From contig OX377202.1 in assembly GCA_947396885.1 (NCBI GenBank), positions 75,178,643 to 75,242,642 of the forward strand: 64,000 nucleotides of DNA. The letters run 5' to 3'. Of the stretch, positions 32,640 through 43,653 are shown piece after piece. Numbering within the stretch: the first letter of the stretch is position 1; each line of letters opens with the position of its first letter. A program made the translations under genes and the position numbers. Under the pieces are notes generated by a model. That model did no database searches. It worked only from the letters and a program-made list of their open reading frames with translations, and was not told the origin of the DNA. The DNA comes from Heligmosomoides polygyrus polygyrus (Eukaryota; Nematoda; Chromadorea; Rhabditida; Heligmosomidae).

Positions 32640-34840
32640 TGCGCAGCCCTCGATCTTCTGTAAAGCTCTGTAAACGGGTGCCTCACGACTTGGCCCTATC
32701 GTAGAGGAAGAAGCGTGTGGATCAGGGATGAGCGGATAATGAAATTTTGAAAACCGGATAACGGATAACGGATAATTTTGCCCGAAAATGGCCGCATAAC
32801 GGAAAAACGGATAACGAACAAACAACAAAAATTAAAACTGTTTTGAATTGCACTAATTTCAACAAAGCACTGTTAATTTATAAGCCATTTCTAGACATTT
32901 TAGTACTGTTTTTCAGTCGCCACATTAACGACGCTCTATGGGGTTCTCTGCCCATCCGTAGGGAGACGCACAGCAACATACCCGCCTCTCACCTGTTTCC
33001 AAGGAGTCGGTTGGATTGTCGTATTTATCTGCCTTACTCTGCGCTTAACTTTTTTCCAATTAGAGCAGTTGAAAAGTGGAGTAGTCCTTGGAAGACCAAT
33101 TCTTCCGATGTCTCTTAAAGAAGAAGGCAGGAGACATCCAGCCAAACAAACTTCACATAACGATCTTGTCCTACACATGCTAAGAACGATTATTGTTGTT
33201 GCTGCTCGATAGCATTCCAAGATCCAAGGCACTTCAACGTGGAATTATCTGGGATGGATAAAATACTAACTTTTGGGTAGTAACTGCAAGCAATTGCGTA
33301 CGGCAAACACACATTCAAAGAGTTATGACATCCAGACCTTCTGGATCTGAGAAAGAATATCCGACCCATCCCTTTTGGAGCAGAGTAAGAATACCCGACC
33401 CAGCCCCAAAACGAAGATGTTCTCTATGTTGCAGATAAGTTTCACAAAAAAAACTCAGAAATGAAAACTAATCTACATGTCTTCAGCACCCACGATGATA
33501 AGTTTGTTTAGTACTTTATTGCATATATTCCATAAATTTTTAATGGAGAAGTTGCTTACTCTATGTATTTTGATGAATCCTATTTCTTTTGCTAGTATTC
33601 ACTGCTGTACTGCAGTATTTTCTGATAATTCACGATAGCCTATGGCCAAAAAGGTACCATTACCGCCTGCATTCAAATCGAGCATACAGCAATCGTGTAT
33701 CCACAAATGATACGATGGAAAGATCGGCGGTAAAAAGTCTTATCACGATGCGGCTCTCCACTTTTGACGATTGCTAGTAGCAGTTGGTATGCCTTCTTGG
33801 TCAGCACAGAGATGAGTGAACAATGCTGTGCTAAGTATGCCTCACATAAGTATGGTACAGGCTTAGCGGGCCTTCAGGAAGGCTGGAAGTTAGATATCTT
33901 TAAAACTATGTAGCCATTCCCAAGTAAGGAAACTTCAATTAACCTTTCTAGATTTGAATACTTCTGTTGTTTCTGACGACCACTCTTACGTGAAGGATCC
34001 TGTACATAGTCCACCCATCACCACGTCGAAAGCTAAGATTCAGCTAATTTGTTGTTCGTTATGTGGCCCAAAATCGCCGGATAACGAACAACAAAACGGA
34101 TAGGCCAAAACCCCGGAAACAGGATAACGGATAACGGATAACGGTTAATCCGCTCATCCCTGGTGTGGATGCCACGAAAGAATTGTTAAATCGTCACTAG
34201 CAGGAACCATTACTTCACCGACTGGTGAAAAGTGATGAAAAGTGGATCCCCTGGATAATCTTCAGCGTTTTAACAGGTGGCGTAGAACAAAACAAAAGCC
34301 GCTACCAACGCCTAAGCCTGTCCCCACCAGAAGCAGGTGATACTCTCCGTTTGGTGGTGTTGGGAAGGTGTGATCTTTCAGGAACTCATCGAGAGCGGTT
34401 CCAGCATTCGTGCCGAAGTCTACTCTTCTCAGCTTGATCGCCTACAGGCTTAACTCCGCCAGAACCTGTTCCGACAGCTCTTCAGGAGTAACTTCATCCT
34501 TCGGCAGGAAAACCCACACGTCGCTAACCGGGCTCTTCAAAAAATTGAAGACCTTGCCTGGGAGCGTCTAACTCATCCACCTTATAGCCCAAACTGTGCA
34601 TCGAGTGACTATCACTCGCTCCATCACTCCATGGAAGGCGATTTGCCAACGTGGACCAGGTCAAAATGCATCTCCGAGGATTTTTCACCACAAACCACAA
34701 GAATTCTACAGCCGTGGGATGGACCAGCTACCTGATAAATGGGAAGCGGTTCTGTGTTCCAAGAGATGTTGGTGCAAAAGAAATGCAAGTTTTTTGTATT
34801 GTTTGGTTTCAATACTATTTCTCAAAAAATAAGCAAAGAT
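32640..34840 (+). mobile_element. mariner transposase relic split by a hAT element
   Basis: The left part (32660-32722) reads CKRVPHDLALS and stops at the hAT insertion. The right part from 34171 continues ATKELLNRH...EPLLHRLVKSDEKWIPW, then, after frame changes, a stretch matching ENPHVANRALQKIEDLAWER, HPPYSPN.ASSDYH and finally a C-terminus with HKPQEFYSRG. These are the usual catalytic-core and C-terminal motifs of mariner transposases (DEKW, N..PH.A, HPPYSPDLAPSDYH). There are multiple stops and shifts, so it is a dead copy older than the hAT inside it. Confidence 0.75.
32723..34162. mobile_element. Non-autonomous hAT element, 8-bp TSD
   Basis: Terminal inverted repeats CAGGGATGAGCGGATWA lie at both ends, and GTGTGGAT occurs directly on each side (32715-32722 and 34163-34170), a perfect 8-bp target duplication. 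CAGGG ends and 8-bp duplications are the hAT signature. Subterminal GGATAAC heptamer repeats lie inside both ends (32755-32815, 34070-34145), the usual place for transposase binding sites. No transposase ORF remains in the 1440 bp. Confidence 0.9.
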
Positions 34841-34850
34841 TTTTTTAAAA

Positions 34851-35144
34851 AAGGATAAAGGATAAAGGACGGCATTACTCAATCCCTTTTGGGATGCGCC
34901 AGCGCATTCTACTTCTACGGAATGTCGTGGAGGCGATATGAATGCTTATTTGGCGATACACTGACTTGCGGTGGCCAGCCGATGAATAAGTCAGCGCTTT
35001 AACTTTCCCAGACACGTCTGGTACCAATTCACTGATCCCGGAGGGATGGAAGGCTCGGTTGGCCTGGGTGGAAAATCCGAACCAGGAGCCTGGTATCGGG
35101 TGCACGCGACCGTCGGCGCCTCCTCCGACTGCGCTACACGCGCC
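34851..35144 (-). repeat. SINE-1, near-complete copy
   Basis: Intact A box in the head (TAGCGCAGTCGG on the minus strand) and TTTATCC tail. It sits directly after the mariner relic. Confidence 0.75.
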
Positions 35145-35179
35145 CTTTTTTATATGGTGTTATATATTGTTGGAAAACT

Positions 35180-36090
35180 ATTATACGCGCTTTTTAAATA
35201 TGCATATGGATTTCAATTCAGGCCGCTTATTTAAAAAATAAGTTTGGTTTTTATTTTCAGATGTCTGAATGCAATCTTTGTCAAATTTTCTGGTTTTGGA
35301 TGATGTCGGGGAGCATCTTTTCGATTCAATCACTAGGGAAACGTCGCACGTTATCATGAAGTATCCATTTCTCGTCGCAAGTAACAATCCGTTAGAGAAA
35401 CGGATCGTTGGCACTGCACAAAGGATGGGCCGACGATATCTCAAAACGACGTTTTTTTCCGACATTCGGTCAATTTGGCTTATTGGTCTATCCAATTTGC
35501 TTCAAACGACGAACAACTGTAGTGTGATCGACGTCGAGGTCTTCGGCAATATCTTGCGAGGTCTTGCCCGGATCAGCTTCGACTGACGCCTTAGATGAAT
35601 CGTTATCAAGTGCTGGTGGACGGCTGCCATGTGGTTTGCCTTCGAGACTGGTGCTGCCGGCACGAAACTTTTGGAACCTTTTTTGCCCGAAGTGATGCTA
35701 TTCAGCAGGAGTTCAGTGTGAAGACTACCGATAGCTGACAAGATGCGCGAAGCTCGCTTACATGGTACGGCCACGTTCTGCATGGGAAAGAAGGCAGCGT
35801 CCGCAAGATAGGCCTCGAGCTGGAAGTGTCAGGAAAGCGGCCTAGAGGACGCCCGAAGCAGCGTTGGTCGGATACGTTACACACGGACATGAAAGTAACC
35901 GGCGTCCCCTTTGATCGAGCGCAAGATCGGTAAAGGTGGCGTCACAGCACCAGAAGAGCAGACCTAGCGACAAGCTGAAGAAGAAGAATTCTACTGTGCA
36001 TTCGTTCGTACTTCCCTGGCCCCATACTTCGTTGATGTTTCGAGCGGCTTGAGCGGATGTCCGGTCCAGTTTCAACTCGTAGAAGTAAAC
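35180..36090 (-). mobile_element. mariner relic containing an RTE fragment
   Basis: Minus strand: the transposase N-terminus (ELKLDRTSAQAARNINEVWG, around 36070-36010) is separated from the continuation (FQKFRAGSTSLEGKPHGSRP, then DIAEDLDVDHTTVVRRLKQI, around 35680-35480) by a 260-bp insert of RTE sequence. Later parts down to about 35270 are degraded. Confidence 0.7.
35725..35988 (+). mobile_element. RTE LINE 3' fragment inside the mariner
   Basis: Plus-strand reading matches the C-terminus of the full RTE at 48.7 kb: KIGLELEVSGKRPRGRPKQR aligns with KIGLNLEVPGKRPRGRPKQR, and RWRHSTRRADLA with KWRHHTRRADPA. It ends in a short (GAA)n-type tail. One stop (TAA for a Lys/Arg position) is visible. 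Typical 5'-truncated RTE insertion. Confidence 0.8.
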
Positions 36091-37149
36091 TCAACGAAAA
36101 TCGCGTTCAGACATCCGAACTTAAAAACCTAATTGTTTTTTAAACAGCAGATCTGAATTAGATTCCAAATAAATCTTTGGAAAGCGCATATAAAAAGCTT
36201 TCCAGCAGTGTATAATGCCTTATGAAAGACTTAGTTTCTCCTAAAACTCCTCTCCTTTCTCCTAGCGTTGAAACTATAAAACAAAAAAAGAAACCTGCAT
36301 TTCTTTTGATTCGACCTACATTCTTAGAGAGAAATTTTGGAGACACCTTGTTAAATGGTAATTATGCGTGGGAGGTCCTCTGGCAGGCGCACTAGATTTC
36401 TCACCAGCAATCACCAACAACCATGAAGAGTCGACCTCCAAACTTGCGATCGTCGGAGGTTTCATTGTCTTCTTGAGTGAGCTTTTTAGCAGATCTGCGA
36501 CCCCTTACGAACCTTCAACAGTACGAGGATGTTCTATGCCGTCTTAGTTGCTCCATGGGCTTATTTAAATATTACTTCAGGCGTTCATTACAAAATCGTC
36601 ACATGTGTAAGAATGCAAACGAAAATAACGTAAGAAATTCAATTACAAATCCTATTACAACAACTTAACTCCACAAGGTTTTTAGTAGTGGGAAGGTGTC
36701 CAAAACGGTAAATAGACATGTCATGTATGTCGTTGTTTTATGCAGAAGTTCCTCTCTACAGTTATTCATAATGAGAACGAAATCCTACTCGCACTCATAT
36801 ATGTACGATTAGTCCTGTTCTATTCAATCCAAGTCATAAGTTGCGACAATTTGCAGTCTGAAGCTCTTGTTTTGCTTTTGTGGCATTACATAACATCAGA
36901 TTTGAACACTGAAATGGAAATGTCGTGAATCGGCGCTTAGTTTGATGAAAAAATGCTTAAAAAATAGTGGAATTTCAAAAACTTTGGAACAGCATAGAAC
37001 AGTTTCTCATAGCCAATCATGAGCTTTCAAAAAATATGCCGCGTAGTTCTAGAGAATTTTAGAATTTCAACGTTTTAGCGAGCTGAAAGTACTCTCATGG
37101 ATGTTGAGATGGCCTGTCTTCACTGGTCGTCAGGGACAGCACCCATTCG
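36091..37149. other. No feature identified
   Basis: Short ORFs only, AT-rich. Confidence 0.4.
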
Positions 37150-37775
37150 CTTCGCTGTCTTACTATCACACCTTGAAGGAGCTAGACTTACCATCAGGAA
37201 CGCCCGTCGTAAGATACTGGGTCTTCTTTACGTTCAACTTGAGTCACACCAAGCTTGCACCTCTTCCTCGAATTCACCATTATCCTCGCAAGCGAGCAAT
37301 ACGTCATCAACATATAGCAACGTCCAAGGGACTGGCTTCTGAAGATCTCGTGTAATGGCATCCATGACGACAACAAAGAGGAGTGGGGAGAGTAAAGAAC
37401 CTTGGTGTACCCCGACAAAGATAGGAAACCCCATCGAGGTTCCAGATGCAGCGTGAACTCTACTCTTTGAACAAGAATAGAGAATTCGCACCCACTCTAT
37501 GAGCTCTTCAGGAACTCCATGATGTCGCAGGGCGTACCACATTACTTCACGCGGTACACGGTCAAATGCCTTCTCAACGTCGAGAAAGGCGGTATGCTCT
37601 GGCTTCTGTTTCTCGCGGAGGTTCTCTAACAGGAGGCGGGCGGCGATTCGCTCAAAGATCTTCATGCTGTGCGGAAGCAAGCGAATCGGACGGTAACTAG
37701 AGCAGCTTGCAGTACTGCTCTTCTTCTTCCAAATCGAAATCGTCGTACCTTGGTGCCAACACTGAGACACCTTTT
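37150..37775 (-). pseudogene. RTE reverse transcriptase fragment with internal deletion
   Basis: Minus strand. Residues match the 48.7-kb RTE (SYRPIRLLPHSMKIFERI, AFLDVEKAFDRVPREVMWYA, VGVHQGSLLSPLLF, LLYVDDVLLACE), so the catalytic YVDD is retained. About 25 residues between FERI and LLLE are missing, and a second short deletion follows AWCDS, after which KLNVKKTQYLTTG is in another frame. It is truncated at both ends. Confidence 0.85.
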
Positions 37776-38440
37776 TCTTTTTCTCCAGTATTGATGTAAT
37801 ATATTACTTGCATTAACAGTTCGTACTATTTGGCACGTTACGCTCTATTTGAACAAATATTGCAGCTTCTGTGGTCTAAGCTCTGTAGCTTTGGCACATA
37901 ACTTGTCCTCACCATGCCATTTGGGGGAGGGGGGGGGGGGAATCGGGATGTATGAAAGGGGTCGAGATATACATACCTCCCGAAGCCCAAAGAGCCGTAG
38001 GGTCCCGCCCACTAGTACGGTCGCCTCCTCGCCGCGATTAAGGATGTATGCACCAGTTTGGACCAGGTTTCGGAGGATTTGAAGTCAGGCGAAGTTAGCC
38101 CAAGTTAGCGGTGTGTTGTAATTTTTTTAGCGTGCATTATTCGCGCATTATTCGCTCTAAAACAGCTTTGATAGCGTTTAAGACTGGAGGGAAGGATAAC
38201 CATTTGAAGCCATGAAGAGCAGAATTTCTCAGGTGACTTGATATCAGCAGATGGAAAAATTCATTGCAAAAAACTGTACCTCTTAAGTGCGGGCCGATAA
38301 CGCAAAACTGACGTATGGAATACCCTTGTCGTGCCCACAAATAGTCCTGCAAAAGGTTTGGAGCTTCAATCATTGCTAGAACCTAGGAATTGATTAATTC
38401 CTAATTGAAGCGAGACGGCGCATTCACGGGAGGCGCGCGC
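37776..38440. other. No feature identified
   Basis: Includes a G-run near 37925-37940 and no recognised ORF or repeat. Confidence 0.4.
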
Positions 38441-38454
38441 CACTAGGGTCCCAG

Positions 38455-38530
38455 TGACTGGATGGCGGAGTGGTTAGCGTGGCGGACTTGCGGGAGGGAA
38501 GTCGACGGTTCGATTCCGGCGGTGTGGTTT
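38455..38530 (+). repeat. tRNA-like sequence (pseudogene or SINE head)
   Basis: ATGGCGGAGTGGTTAGCG is a good A box and ACGGTTCGATTCCGGC a good B box, about 35 bp apart. The presumed anticodon arm (GACTT...AAGTC) has a 9-nt loop instead of 7 and the acceptor stem does not close, so a functional tRNA is unlikely. Confidence 0.5.
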
Positions 38531-38687
38531 CTGCATTGCTGGGCGCACATCTTGCGTTTTTGCCATCGTAAAGTGCTTTTCTGTCATGACTAGGTGTTAT
38601 ATTCAATTTCCAACCCTGATTTCAACCTTCTGTGATGCGATTTTACTTCAAAACACAAATCGCGCTAATGAATATGCAATAAACTGT

Positions 38688-38856
38688 TTAACAGTTGTGG
38701 TAACGTTCTATGAAACACGCGAAGCAAAGCAGCTTCTGACACCAGCAGCAGCGGATAAATGCCAAGGAACAGCAGCCGGAAGCTTCCTGGCAGGACGTGT
38801 CGACAGACACTTCATCGAAGGCGTAGTCCGCCGGTGTTGAGAAGTGCCCCGAATGC
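38688..38856 (-). CDS. Cys-rich terminal exon, 5' side lost in assembly gap
   Basis: The minus-strand frame is open from the gap edge to a TAA at 38688 and reads HSGHFSTPADYAFDEVSVDT, then SCQEASGCCSLAFIRCCWCQ, ending ERYHNC-stop. The cluster of eight or more cysteines among aromatic and hydrophobic residues, finishing in Cys, looks like a membrane-associated, possibly palmitoylated C-terminus. I do not recognise the family. No acceptor is visible before the gap, so the exon start is unknown. Confidence 0.45.
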
Positions 38857-39056
38857 NNNNNNNNNNNNNNNNNNNNNNNNNNNNNNNNNNNNNNNNNNNN
38901 NNNNNNNNNNNNNNNNNNNNNNNNNNNNNNNNNNNNNNNNNNNNNNNNNNNNNNNNNNNNNNNNNNNNNNNNNNNNNNNNNNNNNNNNNNNNNNNNNNNN
39001 NNNNNNNNNNNNNNNNNNNNNNNNNNNNNNNNNNNNNNNNNNNNNNNNNNNNNNNN
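38857..39056. other. Assembly gap (200 N)
   Basis: Exactly 200 N, a conventional placeholder length for a gap of unknown size. Confidence 0.99.
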
Positions 39057-39340
39057 AAACCTTTTCGGCAAACTTCGTGTTACTTCTTATCAGAGTCCTA
39101 CCAAAATACCCTTAGGATATCCAAAAAACGTAACAAAACGAGACAAGGGCGACTCCAGCGATTGGCCGATGAACAATGACGGTAAGAACACAATTCAGAA
39201 TTCTGCAAAATCTTTGGTCCTTGCCCAAGATGTCGGGAGGATCACCATTCTTCCCTTTGCATCTTTACCGCAAATGAACCGGGAAGCAACAGAACTCAAC
39301 AACGCAGAGGTTTGTGGCTTATGGCAGTAATACTAGACCT

Positions 39341-40244
39341 GGGGCCGGATTCATAAACGATTTACCTGCGGGTAAGTGCAAGATTTACCCCCACCCCCAC
39401 TTATGCGCGATTCATGAACGCGCGGCGGAGAAAATCGGGGGGGGGGGGGTAAGTGTCGAGGTAAATGCTACCCCGTTGGTGCGTCGGGGAACATTTACCT
39501 TTAAAGCAGGGTTTTGCTCCGTGGCCTATTTCTGATCCAGTGCAACCCTCCGCTGGTCCGTTGCCAGCTCTGAGCTGCCCGCCAGCCGCATATTCAATGC
39601 TCGATAGGGAGGCGCCTAGTTGCCATCGCCTGCGCCGTCTTTCGCCGGACCTTAGTTGTTTGACCTTTCATTTTCTCTATTAGTCTTGAATTCTATGGTT
39701 TTTTGGGCCCTGTGGACCATGCGGCGCACAATGCCACTTTGTGATTTACTCCCTTTAGTGGTATTATGGGTCGGCTTGGGTCACCATGAGCCCAGTCCAC
39801 CACGCAAATCGCAATTTACGATTTGCGTGGGTGGACTATGCCCGTCCGCCACCTTAGCCTCCTTTGGCATATGTTGTCTATGGGGGCTACTGTGGTGGAT
39901 GGCACCCATTATTATCCATGTAGGCCCATATTTACAATAGCATCCCTACTGCCTGATATGCTACTACTTTCCACCCCTCTCCTCCCCCTTCCCCTTACCT
40001 CACATTTCACATTTCATTTCCCCTAACTAGGATGCTGCCAGTGTCGGTGGCAGCGACTTCCCAAGAGCAAATTTGACTGCTTGGTTTCGATGCTAGCTGA
40101 TGAAATTGGCAGCGGAGCAAAACTCTCGCATTGGCCGTCATGAATGAGAAAAGAGAGGTAAGCTCAGGGAAAGTGGCGGGTAAATGGTCATCGAGGTAAG
40201 TGGGGGTAAAATTTACCTCCGGCCGCGTTCACGTATCCGGGCCC
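39341..40244. mobile_element. Short non-autonomous TIR element, relative of 52.5-55.4 kb
   Basis: Begins GGGGCCGGATTCATAAACG and ends with the near complement (CGTTCACGTATCCGGGCCC). The subterminal GGTAAATTT/GGTAAGTGGGGG blocks and the internal CCACGCAAATCG palindrome (39800-39836) match one arm of the larger element at 52528-55441. No ORF of note. Target duplication not resolved. Confidence 0.75.
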
Positions 40245-41494
40245 TGGTTACCAGTAGAAACAACGAAGCTCAAAATGCGATGCAACAAACAGCACCAAGA
40301 AAAGCTATCCAGGAACCCATCACACATCTCATTCCTTCGAAAATCGAGTAATTCATCGAGTCACCCACCACAAAGCAAGGAGACTCATTGGCCACATCGG
40401 AGAACGGAGATAAAATTGCGACGAAGCCCCATGTCAGAAGAAAAGACTACGGAGGTCTCAGCTCGATTACAGCCACCGCGCGCAGTCAAGAACACGAAAT
40501 CATGCGAAGTGCGAAGAAAGCACCAAAGTCACTAAGCTCATCCGTTCTACTCAGTACTCCTGGCTACTTGCATGATCACACTATTCAGTGTCAACAGCAT
40601 CAGCGGTCTCGATATTCTGCTCAAACAAGTGAGTCAAAATCGGTGATTTTACAGCTGCTGCGGAGCTGTGAATTAACGACAAAATTGCACATGAAAGTTC
40701 TTGGACAGTCAGCCAATAGTTCCAAAAATGATCTTTTTGAAGAGACTAGAAGCTTGCGGTGCACCAAGCAGATTATGTTCCTTTCAAATGTTTGTGAACT
40801 TTTCGTTTGTTTCTCATGAGCACTTTACAACACACAAGTGCTGCTTTGACAAAATTTTTATTCCAACAAACAAGAGAATTCGACGCTTCCATAAGCCCTT
40901 TGATCCTACTATAGGTAACTTTCTCCACCTCATTTTATGAAGACGGTTTATAAGAGTACTGTCGATAAAACCTCGTGCTTAACTAGGAAAGGATCTATTA
41001 TGTATTGCTTCCACCTTTTTTTCTTCTGGACTGTCGTCTATCATGTAGCCTGATTTTTCATTCGAATTCAAATCTTCGAAAAATTGCGTTTTTCGAATAT
41101 ATTCGAATTCTAGATAGTTCTCGAAAAATATCGGTATTCGAAACAATTCGAATTTTCGAAATTTTTGCGAGTGCATAAATATACACTGGACACGCACCAC
41201 CAAGCATCTAAGATGTTCACAGAAATCGTGTAACTGCTATTCGTAACGTCAGCGCTGCAGCGCTTGAGGCTCAAACATCAACATTTTCACGTACAAACAA
41301 TTATCCAAAGCTGGACAGAACGGCACACGTGCTGAAATTCCTCTTATGTTCGTCTTCAACCTGCTCCAAAACAAATAAGGTATACAATGCCTCATTTAGC
41401 TTCAACTTCAAATTCGGGTGCTATTCAACCGGCAGACAACGAGACAGCAGAGATTCAGCTCATCCTTGAGCATTGTCAAAAGGGTGAGCAAGAA
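40245..41494. other. Unresolved; one candidate ORF and a TTCGAA-rich patch
   Basis: The plus-strand frame at 40388-40819 (MATSENGDKIATKPHVRRKD...) is basic and coherent but has no recognised domain, and two frames are open at once. At 41060-41165 the sequence is dense in TTCGAA/AATTCGAATT, resembling subterminal repeats of a hAT-like MITE, but no partner end was found. Confidence 0.3.
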
Positions 41495-41710
41495 TTCTGT
41501 CAATTGCAGTTCGCGAACTTCAAAGCGAGGCGAACGCCCGCGTTACGGAACTTTGGGACATGCTCAGTTACCCCCCCCCCCCCCTCCCCGACGGAATCCT
41601 CGCAATTATCGCAATTAGGGATCCTCGAATACTCGCCGGGCTCTGCGAGTAGGCGTCGGTTCATGTAATGTCATCAACGTCATAATCATGTAACGTCATC
41701 AACCATGTGA
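41495..41710 (-). pseudogene. RTE 5' end fragment
   Basis: Minus strand matches the 5' UTR and first codons of the RTE at 48.7-51.7 kb (GAGTATTCGAGGATCCCT and the EHVPKFRNAG region corresponding to ELVRKSRNVG). It contains an expanded poly-C run. Confidence 0.65.
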
Positions 41711-41805
41711 TGTGAGACGGGATCTTCGAAGGCCGGCCTGTCGCCTGCACTCGACTGTCCGTGTTTAGCTTAGCCCGCAAAGCGAGCAGTTTCCAGTGAC
41801 ACCAC

Positions 41806-41965
41806 GTGGAGGAACGGACACCGCAACCGATTAAGGAGGACTTTATGGAGAGAAAAGCAGAAGTGTTGGCTGAAGCTGCAGAGGCTGGGCTGAGCATCCG
41901 CAATATCCGCCGAAAATTCGCCAACATCAAGGCAAAGATGACCGCTCTCCTACGCAAAATGGCTT
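41806..41965 (+). pseudogene. RTE-1-like LINE fragment (region between EN and RT)
   Basis: Encodes IKEDFMERKAEVLAEAAEAG, then SIRNIRRKFANIKAKMTALL. From memory of nematode RTE-1 polyproteins this is the stretch just before the RT (ERRAEVLAEAAEAGKSIRYA-type). A different RTE lineage from the 48.7-kb element. It ends at the hairpin at 41977. Confidence 0.6.
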
Positions 41966-41976
41966 CCTCAGGCCAA

Positions 41977-42077
41977 TGTCATACCATCGCTCATCCTGAG
42001 CGGAGGCTAATGATAAGCTCCCATATCGATCGTGCGACATTATTAGGCTTCGCTCGGGGGTGAGCGATGGTATAACA
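41977..42077. repeat. 101-bp hairpin-ended repeat
   Basis: TGTCATACCATCGCTCA at 41977-41993 and its complement (16 of 17) at 42061-42077 flank 67 bp. It ends exactly where the Helitron-like 5' end begins. Confidence 0.75.
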
Positions 42078-42970
42078 TCCTACTATATATAAAGGAGCAA
42101 GCGTGTGTGTGTGTGTCACTGTGTGTGTCACTGTGTGTGTCACACCGTCCGTCCGTCCCACTTTGAGTTGGGGCGCGGCAGCCGAACACGTCGGCGACCG
42201 CGCATGGCGAGCCGTAGACGTGCCGAGCACGTCGGCGACCGTGCATGGCGAGCCGCAGACGTGCCGAACACGTCGGCGGTACAAAACTTCAGGCCTGGGG
42301 GTAATCGAGGTCGCTGAACACGAATCTGAAGTCGGATCAATCGATATCGATCGATATTATCGATTTTTTGAGGATGGCGTTTAAGTGGCGCGAAACTTCG
42401 GCCTTGGGAGTAGTCGAGGTCGCTGAACACGAATCTGAAGTCGGATCAATCGATATCGATCGATATTATCGATTTTTTGAGGATGGCGTTCAAGCGGCAC
42501 GAAACTTCGGCGCTGGGGGTAACCGAGGTCGCTGAACACGAATCTGAAGTCGGATCAATCGATATCGATCGATATTATCGATTTTTTGAGAATGGTGTTC
42601 AAGTGGCGCGAAACTTCGGCCTTGGGGGTAATCGAGGTCGCTGAACACGAATCTGAAGCCGGATCAATCGATATCGATCGATATTATCGATTTTTTGAGG
42701 ATGGCGTTTAAGTGGCTCGAAACTTCGGCCTTGGGAGTAATCGAGGTCGCTGAACACGAATCTGAAGTCGGATCAATCGATATCGATCGATATTATCGAT
42801 TTTTTGAGGATCACGTCGAGGAAGATCAGCCGATCCATCTCGATTAACATAATGGTCAGAAGGCCTAGGAAAGAATAGGAAACCCGTAGCGGCCATGGCG
42901 TCCTATTCTCGGGGTTTGGGGCGAAGCCCCCAACCAGTCGTAGGCGGCCGCTAGGCCGCCGAACGACTGG
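42078..42970 (+). mobile_element. Compact Helitron-like element (893 bp)
   Basis: Starts TCCTACTATATATAAAGG after an A. Ends with a 7-bp stem GGCGGCC, loop GCTA, GGCCGCC (42943-42960), then GAACGACTGG and a T. That is TC...hairpin-10 nt-CTRR between A and T, as expected of Helitrons. Inside, from the 5' end: a GT microsatellite, two to three copies of the submotif shared with the 155-bp satellite (GACGTGCCGAACACGTCGG), then five diverged copies of the ATCGAT-rich 108-bp unit. This is the same order and orientation as in the 9.2-kb block at 23-32 kb. No coding capacity. Confidence 0.65.
42300..42830 (+). repeat. ATCGAT-rich tandem units (about 120 bp, five copies)
   Basis: Each copy has AATCGAGGTCGCTGAACACG then GATCAATCGATATCGATCG. 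This is the 108-bp satellite of 27-31 kb with about 10 bp extra per unit. Confidence 0.9.
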
Positions 42971-43345
42971 TTAGGGAATAAGTCCTCGCCGTTTTTTCAA
43001 CGATTCATTGCGGATTTCGCCGGCGGTCTCTTGCACAGTGCTATACAGTTCTCGAAAGAGAACGATTTGTTCTATCAGGACATGTATGTATGTATTGCAT
43101 GTCTATTCCATCCTGAATGTTGTCAATTTTGGGTCGTTAAAGTGAAAAGTAAAGTGAAAAAGCGAAAAAGTGGCCATCTGTGCAGTCGCTTCTCTCCGCC
43201 TAGATTGGATTTTTTCGCGGAGATTTTCATAGAAGACAATGTTTTGCACTACAGGAATACGTGTTGGTCCTATTTGCTAACTTGTCCTTTATTGATTTTT
43301 AGGTCACGAATTTTCACCGGCAGCTCGTGCTCTGGGGTGGGCTTT
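42971..43345. repeat. Half copy of the 1.9-kb foldback element
   Basis: From TTAGGGAATAAGTCCTCGCC onward it parallels the left arm of 1877-2922, including CCTTTATTGATTTTTAGG, but no inverted partner follows. Confidence 0.6.
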
Positions 43346-43358
43346 TTGCTTGGCTTGT

Positions 43359-43653
43359 AAAAGGATAAAGGATAAAGGACGGCGTTACTCAATCCCTTCT
43401 GGGATGCGCCAGCGCATTCTACTTCTACGGGATGTCGTGGAGGCGACATGAATGCGTATTTGGCCATACAATGACTTGCGGTGGCCAGCCGATGAACAAG
43501 TCAGCGCTCTATCCTTCCCAGACAACTCTGGTACCAATTCACCGACCCCGGATGGATGGAAGGCTTGGTTGGCCTGGGCGGGAAATCCGAACCAGGAACC
43601 TGGTATCGGGTGCACGCGACAGTCGCGCCTCCTCCGACTGCGCTACACGCGCC
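43359..43653 (-). repeat. SINE-1, near-complete copy
   Basis: Perfect A box in the head, TTTATCC tail. About as clean as the copy at 17.2 kb. Confidence 0.75.

Noticed and set aside
38455..38530. Functional tRNA gene
   Set aside because: A and B boxes are good, but the anticodon loop is 9 nt and the acceptor stem does not pair.
38688..39179. ORFs running through the N stretch
   Set aside because: They are translated from unknown bases; only the sequenced part beside the gap was used.
42901..42970. Rho-independent-type terminator (GC hairpins)
   Set aside because: Eukaryotic context; the hairpin spacing to CTGG fits a Helitron 3' end better.
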